From Progne subis subis (taxonomy: Eukaryota; Chordata; Aves; Passeriformes; Hirundinidae): a DNA stretch of 64,000 nucleotides. This document shows positions 36,051-48,143 of the stretch, in pieces. The stretch lies in NCBI GenBank assembly GCA_022316685.1, contig JAKJHU010000075.1, positions 3,001,993 to 3,065,992 on the forward strand. The letters are read 5' to 3'. A model generated the notes under the pieces. That model worked only from the letters and a program-made list of their open reading frames with translations. It made no database searches and had not been told where the DNA came from. Position numbers and translations under genes: made by a program. Every line of letters begins with the position of its first letter. Within the stretch, counting starts at the first letter, position 1.

Positions 36051-39000
36051 AAGAACAAAGGGTTGTAAGGCCTTAGAACTGGAAACTAAATCTTGCTGCA
36101 AGATTACCAGAAGTTTTAAATAGAGGGAGGAAAACTGATGCCTCTAATTGCCTTATGAATTATGTCACCTCTGATGTTCAGATCTAGACCTAATATGTTT
36201 GATATTTTAACGTAGCTTGGCATTTTAACTTTCCCTACAGCACTAACAAGGGAGTGTTCAGACTAAAGTAATTCTCAAAAATTATGTGGTAGGTACTTTG
36301 GTATCTCTTTTCTGGCTGCATTATACTATGATGTTTGAACTTTCTTTCTATGGTAAGAATGATATATTGTTGGATTGAGAGACTTTCAAGGAGCTCTCTG
36401 CGATGGTGCCTGGCCTGAAAAAACATGGAGACATTTGGAAAAGTTTCAGAAATTAGGTATTCCAAAACATTTTCATTTTGGCACATATATTATCTATGTC
36501 TATTTATATATATAGACCTGTATTTAGATGCATATATTTAGATTTATGGTTTAAATGTTTGTGTTTCATACTATTGCAGGAAAATATGAAGATTCAATGC
36601 TACCTTTATGGCTTTATTTTGCTTTCTGGCTTTATTTTGCTTGAATTGGATGTATAGTTCCTTCTTTACCCTCACTGAGCATAACTACACAAATGAATGT
36701 AAAATACAGAATGGTGTGTGGAGAATTTAAAAGGTGAACTATAAGTCCTAACTGAATACCTAAAATGCCTTGATGTAGATAGAACATTTCTATATATTTT
36801 AGAGGTAGAATTAATTACAATTTATCTGCCTGACATTTTCTCTGTCAGTTTTATTCATACATTTTCACTTTGAGTAAGTTGGATTAGTCTACTTATAAAT
36901 TTGCTGTTTCTGAAATGCGTTGTTAGGAGAATCCAGAGCTTCCCCTTAATTACTTACTAATTAGCTAACTTTTTAATCTATTTACTCAGTTACTTATTTT
37001 TGTTTCAAACTTCATAGCCTTTAAATTATGGGCTTTGTATTGTACTATCACCAAAAATACCAAATCTCCCAGCTGACAACTGGCTAAAAGTATAGGCACA
37101 AGAGTCAAACTTCCTTTTCCAGTGGTTTGCAGTCTAGGTAGTACAGTAAATACATATATTTATTTTGCTATGTCATTCACAAAAAATGGCTTGGTTATTA
37201 ATTATGGTGATTTTCAGCCCATATTTTTCAGTTGTTTTTTTCTTTCAATTTATCGTATTATATAGTGAAATAATTAGTTTCATACAATACTGTATACATA
37301 AGATAAATACAAGACTTGGACATATATTTTTCTATTAAAAAGCTTGTTAATTTTGCTGGCTGTACCAGTACAGCTTTGATATACATCATACCTGCACACA
37401 AGGCAACTGTTATTTTTGTCTTTGGTGCTTCAGTTAAGCAAATGCAAAACTATTACATGTACATCAATCTTGTTCCCCAATTAAATGTCTTTATCAATAT
37501 TTTCCCCACATATTCATTCTCTCTACCAAATGCTGATGTACATTTTATGCATGTATAGGACTCAGCATCTGTTTCTATGGGAAAGTTCCATTAGACCATA
37601 ATAACCTCCAGTTAATTGCACAGCAAATATTTATTTCTCACACATCAAATTAATGAAATAAGTTCAGTGAAAGACCACATCAGCTTGGCAAACAACATCT
37701 ATCAAGCTGGATAAGCCTCTAAAGGCGTTCTTGGCAGAAATCCTGTATCCTGAAGAATTGTATATCCTTGGGAATACAGCCATCATTTAATTACTAGATG
37801 ATAATGTTGTTGCAGGTTTGTTTATTGTTCTTTTGTTTTTCACCTAGAAGAACTATAAGAAAAAATTGGTTTTCTTTTTTTACTAATGTACTGTGCCATG
37901 GCTACAACAGTATAATTGAGGAATGATAATTTTCAAGCTTCTATACCCCCCATTTAATTCTCATATTCAATAAGATTACTATTACATTAGTATTCAGTAT
38001 TCCTGGAGCACTTACTCCTCTTCATATACAAATGCGAAAGGAGCTTTAAAAATCAGTTTTCAAATCCCCCACTTTGATTACTCTACAATAATGAGACTCT
38101 TTCCTAAGTGCAACATGGATGTCTTCCATGTGTCTGCAACAATGATAGCTTCACATCCCACACATATCTCTGTATTCCCTTCCCACCAGTGCTAATACTC
38201 CCTGTGCTGTGTTGCATGAGAAGGCAATGACATTATATGCAACTTCTTTTATAGCAGCAAAGGACAATGATGCATGAAGTCATAAAATCTTTTTAAGCAG
38301 AGGAAGCAGGAAGCTTAAATTGTTCTCTGACTTCATAAGTTCATTTTGATGCTCTAAAATTTATACCATTTTCTTCTTAACAATAATTTCTGAGAACCTC
38401 ACAAATATTTTTTTGCTTGCACAAGCTTTTTTTTAAATACAATCTACTTCTTCTGAAGCTTACCCAAAGTAGGTGCATAGAGTTTGCATGACTTATAACA
38501 ACTCATGATCTGTCCATAGAGATTCAACTTGAATAACTAAGAATTAACTAACATTTTAATTAATAGAATTTAATATCAATTACCTGGACAGACTAACCCT
38601 GTTTATTGACACATGAAAGAAAACAATGACATATTGTTGCTTTGCTTTCTTTTTTCTTTTATGCCTTTATCCAAGCGTGATTTGCTTGTTATTTATTATG
38701 TAAAGCACACACAGAACTCTGTCCATGAAGGTGAAAATTTTATTCTAAGTTCTTCCTGCCTGTACATAGAAAGGTAACCACTTTCACTCAGAGATATGGT
38801 CATTATAAATTAGGAGAGAAACCCTTGGAAATGCAAAATTCTTTCAATAAAATCTACATTTTGTCTGAAATGTAAATAAGAATGTCTTCTGAAAATAGAT
38901 GAGCTATAATTTTCAAGTCTTGTAATGTGGAAGGATTTGGATAAGTTAGGACTTCATATCTCTTGTCCATGAGTTAGATAGTTTATTTAGAAATGAAAAC

Positions 39001-39162
39001 TAGCCACAAGGAATTTCTAATTTTTTTTTTTTTAATCTTATTTCTTATTGTTGTATCAAATTTTCAGGAAGAAATATTCCTCATTTCTTCCCAAAATATT
39101 TTTTGCACTGAAAAAGTCAATTAATAGAATGGATTTTAAAAAACCCCCTTCCTATATTTTTT

Positions 39163-39164
<2 letters not shown>

Positions 39165-39207
<43 letters not shown>

Positions 39208-39211
39208 TATA
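39165..39211. repeat. TG/TA microsatellite
   Basis: A short TG run passes into about ten TA units, then CA and TA units. Confidence 0.92.
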
Positions 39212-41351
39212 CTTATTGTATATATTGTTTGCCATTTAAATATTGTCACACTGCAGATATGTAATGTGAAGCAGTAAATTTTAAAGGTGCTAATTCCAGT
39301 GAGTATTATCCTTGAATATGTTAAAAGTCTATATGTTTTGGTAATGATTCATTTTGGGGGCACATGCCAAGCAGACTAAAAACAAATAGAGTTTTCTATA
39401 TCTCTAAAAATACTCACCAAAAACCCAACAACAAAAACCACTCAGAAATATTACAAGTCCATGTTATCTTTTCCAATAGATAAGGAACAAAGATGTAGTA
39501 TTTGAAGTTTGGTAACAATCAGTAACTACAAAGAGGGAATAGATATCATGCCTCAGTGAAGAAAAAGATATTCTTGAAATCCTCCCCACTCCTCTGTCTC
39601 CCTCCTTTTCACTTCCATGTATTACCTACGCTAGCTGATGTTATGGGGAAATATTCATGAGAGATGATGTCCTGGTCTAAGTCAGATCTGTGAAAACAAA
39701 AAACAAACAAGCAAACAAACAAAACAAAACCCCAGCACATGAAATAAAAGCAATCTGTCAGGTCAGCTTAAAATGAATCAGAATATCTGCATTGTGAGAA
39801 TCTCGCCACTGGCGTAACACAAACCCATAGACTGCTCATTAGTAGTAATAGAGAACCACTGTTTTTCTCCTCTGTGTGTTTTAGAAACTATTGTACTGTA
39901 ATCTTGAAAGCAGAAAATTCTCAACTGACTAAAGCTGTGTCATATCAAACTTTGCAATAGAATTGTGTATTTGCTAGAGTTTCTGAATAAAGAAGATCAG
40001 AGGCTGCAGAGGGAGCAAGAAATAGGGAAAGGAGGAGAGAGAGAAAAGAAAAAATGAGCAATTTTCCAATGGGAAGAGGATGGAGAGGTTTTGTAAAGAA
40101 AATTATTTCACAGCCACCAGTTCTGATTATAACCTGCTCAGCTTGTATGCACTGCTTCTGCTCTGGCTGCAAATGATGAGATTTTTGCGTGACACTGAAA
40201 CTCCTGTCCAGGACTCCAGGCTGTGAGGAAAACCAATGAATGGAAAGAGAGTGGAAAGCAGGCACTGGGCTTTGGGGTAACTTCAGCGATAACTCCCTCC
40301 AGATTTTTTCTCTTGGGTTGATTATCCTTCTAAAGAAGACTACTGAGTGGTTTTTTTGAATTACTGAAATAGATATTTCCTTACTTCTGCTGGGTGGAAG
40401 AACAGAAAATTTACCTGATAACATCAGTCCTTGCTTAGTGTACCGACAGAGATCTCACAAATAATTTTGTAAAGTCTATGCTCTTTTCATAGTTCTTAGT
40501 TTGAAATGGTCCTTATTTAGTGCCAGTTAGCACAGCTAAATCCTTCACTAACCAAACTCTACAACTCTAATACCACTGAACAAGAACAAAGGAAACTTTT
40601 GCCAAACTTTTTTTTTTTTTTTTTTTAAATTAGATCCAAATTGACACAATTCTTAAACCCCCAGGCAATCCCATTTTAGTCCGTGAAAGATATTTTTCCA
40701 ATGTTTTTCACTTTGCCTTACGAAATTTGTCTCAAATTTAAGACTTCAATTCAGTAGGTGAATATAGAAAATTTATCTCTTCATTGTTTTGTCTCAGTCA
40801 TTCTCAGTCACACAATGTCTTAAATTCAAATACAGATCTCTGGCATTTACAGTTTCCTCCCTATCTGTTTCATAAAAGAAATACAACCATGCAGCATGCT
40901 TGTTGAACAGATTTCTATTTTTCAAGTGACACAAAGAAAAATACAGTTTTTATTCTTATTTCTTAAATATGTACAAAACCAGAACTGAAAATCTCTCGTA
41001 CTCAGAGGCAGAGGATATTTTATTATATGTTATTAGGTATGCACTGGATGCAATGTTTTCAGCTCACTTACAAAGTATTTTGCATGGTATGAAACAACAC
41101 TTCTGTCAGAAAACTTTGAGAAAACTGACAGGTTTCTCCCTGACTTAGTTGGTAGAAGTATTTCCTCTGCTTTCAACAAGACTAGGACTTAAGCCTTAAT
41201 TTCCAGTCAGTTTTAATGTGCATAAATTTGTAGTATTTAGGAAATGGTAAAGACCTTTTAGAAATCAATCTAACAAAATCCTTAACTTAGTGAAACTTAA
41301 GTCTTCTGAAGCTTTGTATTCTCTTTCATTTTGTGTATTGTTTTGCTGGGT

Positions 41352-41376
41352 GTTTTTTCTTTTTTTTTTTTGTTTG

Positions 41377-41405
<29 letters not shown>
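41352..41405 (+). repeat. T-rich GTTT repeat
   Basis: T run followed by five GTTT-type units and another T run. Confidence 0.85.
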
Positions 41406-41407
<2 letters not shown>

Positions 41408-44400
41408 CGTTAAAACGTAAAGAGCACTTCAGTTCCTCTACATATTGGATGAGCAACTGCTGAGAATAAACAGTTATATCATATACGCCTCTTTAGTTCA
41501 CAAACTGAAGTAAATTCAGCAAATGTGAAGTCTTCATCATGCATTTACGCTTTCTTTTGTTATTTTCAAATATGTTGAAGTTAAAAGCTGTGTTCTGAAT
41601 TAGCTGGAATGCAAAATATAAGGAGTAATAAAGAAAAGTAGCACAGGATTAAAAGCAGCAGCAGCAACAACAAAAATACAAATAAAACAAAGCAAAACTA
41701 TTTGAAGACAGAAATATTTTAGGAAACATAAATTTTACTCCTAAGTTGGATACAACTTACAGATATAAAGGGAAATAAATCTTTGTCTTTCCTCAAAGTT
41801 GTCAAAAGTCTACATTAATTTTTACCTATTAAGATAAACTTGGATAAGTAATTTTTCTCTTCTTTGTCCATTACCTCCATCTTGAATAAGATAACATGCC
41901 TTGGGACTGAAACTATACGGTCAAGAATTTCTCTGTTTTATGTTGTATACTCTAATTTGTTTATAAAATAAAAAAATACTAAGTGAATAATATAACAATT
42001 CATGTAATTTTTCTATTAATATTTCCTTTGCATTCATTGAAACTTACTTTATTCTGTGTGTGTGTTCGTGTTTATCTGACGAGATAAACATGATGCTGAA
42101 AAGCACAGGAGAAAACTAATAGTGACTTAAAAGAAGATCTGCCTCCCAAAAAAAGCTCTGGGAAGTGCTCTGATTTACACACTGAACTGAATTCTGTCTT
42201 AACTGAAAATACCACTAGGATAATGCCACCTTAAAAAAAATGTATTAATTAATTTGTTTCTTCACTGGTTGTAGTGAACACGCCCTGGGCCCAAGGATGA
42301 TAAAGACACCGTGTGGTCTGCGGCACATCAAAATATAAATTTCACACCAGCTGTGTTATCTTTTACTCCCACACCCACAGCTCTTCCTGTTCACATTCTC
42401 ACAGTTGCATATAGGGAAACCAGTAAATAACAATTATTTTCTACACATTCGGAATATCATTTTAGGACAGAAATGTTGTTGATTTATCAGGAAGTCGTTC
42501 TCACAGCTGTTAATATGGAAATGAGACCAGAAGTGGTGGTTCCCTTACAGCATAGATATAGGATAGATTTGTTTAAAGTGAACAATCCCCTTTGGATTTT
42601 TTTTTGCTCAGTATAAAAACAGGAGTTTCAGGGTTTAAAAAAAAAAAAATACACTGCAGAGGGATTTTTTTATCGTTTGGGGATTTGGTTTTTGGATTTG
42701 TTTAAATTAAGATTTGACATGCCATGCCCTTATGGGCCTGTGAATTTCAAGGCGTTTGTTTATCTTTCCCTCTTGACAAGATTAATTTATCCTGGTACCT
42801 ACATTTCCATGGTGTAGAGGGAAGAAGGATAACAGTATTATATTATCCATGTGAAAGATGGGTAAGATATGGACCAGAAAAAATAACTTGAAATCCTGGT
42901 TTACGTCAGCTGGTGCAAAATCTTTTAAATTTAACAAAAAGGTTTAAATAGTACCATGCAAAATGCATCACAGCTACTACTACAGTAGCAGTCTATTTGG
43001 GTTTTATTGTTAAAATTTTGCAGTGAGCTGAGATCAAAGCTTTTAATATGATGCAGAAAGATGTGAATTAGATTAGAACCCAGTCAGATGTGGTCTCCTA
43101 TAAGGAGAGATATGCTATAGATTTACCTGTATTGGTAGGTATTGGAATATGAGAAGCAACATTATTATTCCTGATTATAAATTTGGAGAAATATGAACAG
43201 TTGCAATAAATAAATCTCTCTATGTCAGTTTTAAAATTGAGACTACCTTAGTGCAGAAAATGAAAAAAAAATACTAGAAGAATTATGCCACTTTGGGCCT
43301 AAAACTTGAAAAGACAAAGGAAATTAACAGGCAAACATAAAACGTTTTGCCTTTACACATTCTTTCTTTATCAAGAGAGAGGCAGGAGATGAAATGAAGT
43401 TGGTTTTCAGAACTTTCCTTGCTCCTGTGGAGGTCACAAAATCCATCCCAGTGTATCTCTTATGTGAAAAGATTGAACCTTCACTTTGGTACAAATATCC
43501 AAAGTACAATAGGCTGCTATTTTTGAAATTTCCACCTTTACATTTTCAGGGACTCTCTGGTTTCAGCCTAATCTTCCAGGCACCTAATTAATGGAGGTTT
43601 CATAGAAAAAAAATAGAACAGATTATAGTTATTAAATATATTTCCTTTCTCTACATTAAAGAGATGCTCTGATAATTATGTAACACCTGTCAAAAGACTT
43701 TTTCTACCCAGCCAATTTTCTTCCCTGAATATAGTGTTATTTTTTCTTTTTTTCTTGTCTTTTTCAAACATATTCTTACCCTTGATTTCCCTACTGCACT
43801 ATGCAATTTGTCTGCAATATAACTGGAAGATTGATTTTGTCTTGCATTTTTACATGCAGGAATGAAAGTCTCAAATATGCAAAAATTATATTAATCATCT
43901 TCCATTTTGTACTACATTCTGGAATTTATATACAGAAACAACAAAATGAAAACAAAAAATCTTAGAGAATGGAGCCAATATAATTTTTTGTTTTACAGGG
44001 GTGACAGGTAATTCAGTGTAAGTCTGTGCAAATGCAAAACATCAATCCCATCAAGTACAAGAAAATGATATTTGGTATGCTCTGAAGAGGCTTATTCTTT
44101 TAAATGCTATGTAATAATTGGTTTAGGAAACAAAACAACAAAAAAATTATGAATTGGCAGAGCTACAATTAATTAATCCCTCTTTGTTTTTTATTTCACT
44201 GCAGTAGCCCTTTGACTTAAAAAGAGTTTGATCATATTTCCCCTTGCCTGCCAAAGAAAAGAATTTCTCCTAGGAACAAGCAATTCAGTTCACAAACACA
44301 CAGCATGTAAATACTCTGAATTCCTGAGAGTCCACAGGAAACACTTTTTTTGACAGAAGAAATGTGACCAGCAGGAAATTAATTTGGAAAACAGCTGTTG

Positions 44401-44613
44401 CTCTCAATATTTAAAGAACTTTCCCATTTATTTAATTCAAACTGGAAACTCCTGAGTTTGCACTGTTTTGGATTTGTTTCTCCCCCTTTTCCCAACCACA
44501 AAGATCTGAAGTATCTTCAGCATTACATTACAGGAAATATTTTGATAAAGAGCCTGTCTTATGTCATGTTTTGGGAAAAGAGTCCAAGAAACAGGTGAGG
44601 GACAAGGAACATA

Positions 44614-44671
44614 CTGCATCTCAGTGATTCCCAGCTGCTGTTCTGCATCTCAGTGATTCCCAGCTGCTGTT
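44614..44671 (+). repeat. 29-bp tandem duplication
   Basis: The unit starting 'ctgcatctcagtgattccca' and ending 'gctgctgtt' occurs twice without any difference, at 44614-44642 and 44643-44671. Identical copies imply a recent duplication or an assembly error. Confidence 0.95.
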
Positions 44672-46520
44672 CACTGTGCTGGGCAATACTGTAAATGAAA
44701 AATAAAAAAATAAAGAATGTAATAACTTTAGCCCTAGTTGAAGACAACGATTAAGGAATCTTGTTTTGTGTTCTCAATATTGTTGAGGAGATTTACTTGC
44801 TCTCGGTGCAGCAGTCATCCAAGGCTGCACTATCCATGTACACTCCCTGGAGACATCCATTGTGGGATGAAGACATCCTAGACTGCACCCTTGACTACAT
44901 GAATTGAGTGCCAAACATGCGGTTTGTTTGTCACTTTTTTTCCACATAATATTCTGGAACCTTCATGCTAATAGCTGGTAAAAACCTTGTGTGATAAATA
45001 CAAGTTTTGAATTCAGATGTGCTTTTTTTATCAGAAAATTAATAAACAGTGCTAAGCATTGGTGGAAAAAAAAAAATGTTCCAAGAAAATTCTATTTGAA
45101 AAGTATACTGAACAAGTTATTTGTCAAATAATATGCTTGTGACTTCTTTACCAGTCCCCTAAAGGCAGTAATAAAGAAGTGTTCCAGAATGTCTGTGCTT
45201 TCTTTAGATAACTGTAGATTTTGCTAGGAAATTTTATTTTATTTCTTTTTATTTTCTTTAATCTCATTTTCTTTAATTTTATTTTTAAACAATCAGTTTT
45301 GTGTTTGTCTGGTTTTGCTAGCTGATAAACATTGTATCTGGTGGTGGGATCACAGATTTTGCACATTAAAATCCATTAAATACATTTTTACTTTATTTCA
45401 TTCATTTTAGTATTTTCTCCATTGGTACATTTTATCAAGATGGGGGGTTTTTTTTTGGTTTTTTTTTTTTTATTTTGTCACAATTGCTAGCATGTTGTCA
45501 TCAGAGATATCATATTAAGATTTACATTCCTTTCTTGATCAAATAAAGAGTAAAATACATACCTCTACTCCTAAAATTTAAATGCACATCGCGTGCAAAG
45601 CCAACACTATTGTATCAAATAGAGAATGCAACTTACATTTACATAGAAGCTCTCTAAGAAGAATTGTAACTTGAAAAAGAAAGTAAGAGAGGACTTTTAT
45701 GCTATGTTGTTTCTTGTATGATACCATATTTAAATATTGATTTGTCATTTGACCAGTGGAGTAGATTGCATGAAATAAATAGTTAGTTTCTCTCTACACA
45801 GTAAAGGGGGAACTAACTGTCCTAGAAAGAAGCACACTGAAAATTATGTTTTTAGAACCATCTGGCCAATAGAGAAACTTATGATTCTGCACTGGAGATC
45901 ATAGCTCTTTGTGATTACCCTTCTCAGAATTGCTTCTCCATCCACAGACAGAATTGTTTCCTGAGGAAAATTACCCAGAAAAATTTCTGGAGAATGGAAT
46001 AGAATGAGACATCATTTCCCCACCAAAACCCACGGTGTTTCAGAGAACTTCCTAGTCTAAGAACATGCACTCTTTCTGGTCTTTTAGGATGCAGACTGCA
46101 CTGAAAATTCAGAAGCTACCATTAACCTTTCCTTCAGAAGCTGCTTTTCCTACTTTTGAAATCATTAGATAGCTAGTGAGGCATGCAAAGAAAGCTGTGC
46201 CAATATGCTCTCCTATTGGGAAAAGCATTTGTTGAACAAACAGGTTTGAGACCTGTTGGGATATGCTCAGTGTGGAGACAGCAAGTGCACAGACAGACAT
46301 TTTGTTTATCTAGCTGTCCAACCACAACCACAATTTCCTGCTCTTCTCTGTCTTCTGAAAGCTGCCTTCAACATGATACCTCTTTTTGAAGTGTAGGAGT
46401 ACAGAAGCACTAAGTATTAAATACTTGTATGTGAGGTGCAGGGACTGCTCACCATTGCTTTCCTTCATGTATTACTTCAATGGCAAATGACCATGGATGT
46501 AAGAAGTACCTGTCACAGAC

Positions 46521-46543
46521 AAAAAAAGAAAAAAAAAAAGAGA

Positions 46544-46575
<32 letters not shown>

Positions 46576-46586
46576 CCCCAAAAAAC

Positions 46587-46632
<46 letters not shown>

Positions 46633-46684
46633 AAACCAAACCAAAAAGCCCCAAATCCCAAAACAAACAAACAAACAAAACCCA
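46521..46684 (+). repeat. A-rich low-complexity tract with 44-base A run
   Basis: AAAAC units, then a run of about 44 A residues (46588-46631), then CAAA units. The 86-codon Lys-rich and Phe-rich frames are artefacts of this tract. Confidence 0.93.
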
Positions 46685-46779
46685 AACAGGTTTTGAAGTT
46701 TAGAATTTACTGATGGTACTGCTGATGAAACAGAAACACAGCAGCATCTAATTTACTCCTACCTGGCCTTTTTTGTTGT

Positions 46780-46850
46780 CACAGAATATCCTGATTTGGA
46801 AGGGACCCACAAAGATCACTGAATTCTAGCCTCCTGCTCTGCCCAAACCC
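46780..46850 (-). mobile_element. CR1-like LINE 3' end, minus orientation
   Basis: 'cacagaatatcctgatttgg' followed by 'aagggacccacaaagatcac' is the reverse complement of a CR1 subfamily 3' end common in birds. The match fades after about 70 bases. Confidence 0.82.
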
Positions 46851-47440
46851 TGTCAGCTACCCGGTGCCACCCGGATGTCCTGCTCTTGGCCGGGAGAAGA
46901 TGGCTCCGACTGTCAGAATATGCCATCTCCTGCAATGGGAGACCCAAGGTATCCTGACAAAAGTTTAAAGAATTTTGGAAACTGGATTTCTCCTGAGAAG
47001 TTTTCTATCACTTTATCCTCTAAAACAGACCATGTTCTTTAAAGAGTCACTGCACAGGGAGAAGTCTAAGGACACTTTCAGGTTGCTTTTCCCCATATCA
47101 GCATCTACAGAGAGGCAAGTATTGTCTAGATGTATAAAGCATCAGTGACCAATTCCAGTCCTTTGTATAATTTCAAAGGGAATTAAAATGCTTCTTTCTA
47201 TTTCTGAATTCTTCATACTTGTAGGTCACAGCAGTAAGATTCTGCCAGATGATAATTTACTATTTATTCTGCTTTGGAAACCTTGTTTAGGTGATAATGA
47301 ATTTCCAGGCAGAAAATCCATCAAATAATCTATTCTGTTTGGTTAATATATTAAATATATCACAACAGTTACTTTGAGTTTCATTTTTGAAAAATTATTT
47401 CCAACAAGAGCTGTGGTGGTTAAAAATTATGCTGGAGGGG
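46851..47440. other. Intergenic stretch
   Basis: The first 70 bases are G+C-rich and may still belong to the CR1 copy. The rest is AT-rich and I see nothing to annotate. Confidence 0.5.
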
Positions 47441-47441
47441 T

Positions 47442-48136
47442 ATAGCAGTGTCCCCTCACGCCCGGCAGGCGTGCAGGCTAGCTCAGTTCTGCACTGCGGC
47501 AGCGTGGATCGGTCAGGGTTACGGTCAGGGTTACAGGCAGGGTGAGTAACCTCCTCCCGGTGGGCTCTTGGTTCCCCACACCGGCGAGTGGACCCGATGG
47601 AGTTGCGACTGTGGCAACGGAAAAAGAGTCGTCTCTCTTTGGGCAGGGTAGAAGGTAGTTTATTAAGGGGAGTCCAGCAAGGAGCTCCACCTCAGACCAC
47701 TGCTGCCCAGAGAGAGCAGAGATCAAAGCTTGACAGCCACTTATAAACGGGGGATGGTGACAACGGGTCAGCCAACCTGGGAACATGGGGGTGGTAACAG
47801 GGGTGTCAACTTCTGAACCATTAACAAATCACAAGAGGGGAGGAGGGGATTCCCCGGGCACCAGCCTATCACTCAACACCTCTCCTGGATCTTTCCAGAA
47901 TCCAGGGAAGGGTGTTGAAGTGACAGACAGGGCGACCACGAGGAGAGAGGTGGGAGTGACAGGGACAGGTGCAGGGAAGGAATGATTGGCGTAAAACGTC
48001 TGGTTATATAACCAACTCATAAGGGGGAAACTATTACAGAACACAGCGGGGTACAGTGGATTGAACCATTACAAAAATAAATTATAAATCTTACAAAAAT
48101 AACTTAATAACTTAATAAAACAACCACACCACTACA
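47442..48136 (-). mobile_element. Solo LTR with target duplication, minus orientation
   Basis: The block is flanked by a perfect 7-base direct repeat (gaggggt at 47435-47441 and 48137-48143), of which probably 6 bases are the target duplication. On the minus strand it starts TGTAGTGGTGTGG, as LTRs start with TG. It has a TATA-like TTTATAAG at about 47742, then AATAAA in 'ccttaataaactacc' near 47660, then a G+C-rich U5. It resembles the LTR at 53811-54510 in order of motifs, length and orientation. No internal viral genes are present, so it is a solo LTR. A 12-base unit is tandemly duplicated within it at 47511-47534. Confidence 0.85.
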
Positions 48137-48143
48137 GAGGGGT

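Larger units (their letters stand above)
31001..46520. other. Long gene-poor stretch
   Basis: I find no gene in these 15.5 kb. The stretch contains G/T-, CAAA- and T-rich simple repeats (31427-31520, 35955-36050, 41352-41405), a purine tract (34090-34235), a TG/TA microsatellite (39165-39211) and a 29-bp tandem duplication (44614-44671). Two blocks, about 33290-33520 and 34830-35200, look more complex and less repetitive than their surroundings. The 159-codon minus frame at 39945-40424 has no recognisable domain. Confidence 0.55.

Noticed and set aside
39945..40424. 159-codon open frame, minus strand
   Set aside because: No recognisable domain; the hydrophobic Leu/Ser-rich stretch comes from a purine-rich tract on the other strand. 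No splice context.
46436..46696. Lys-rich plus-strand and Phe-rich minus-strand frames
   Set aside because: They are translations of an A-rich low-complexity tract.
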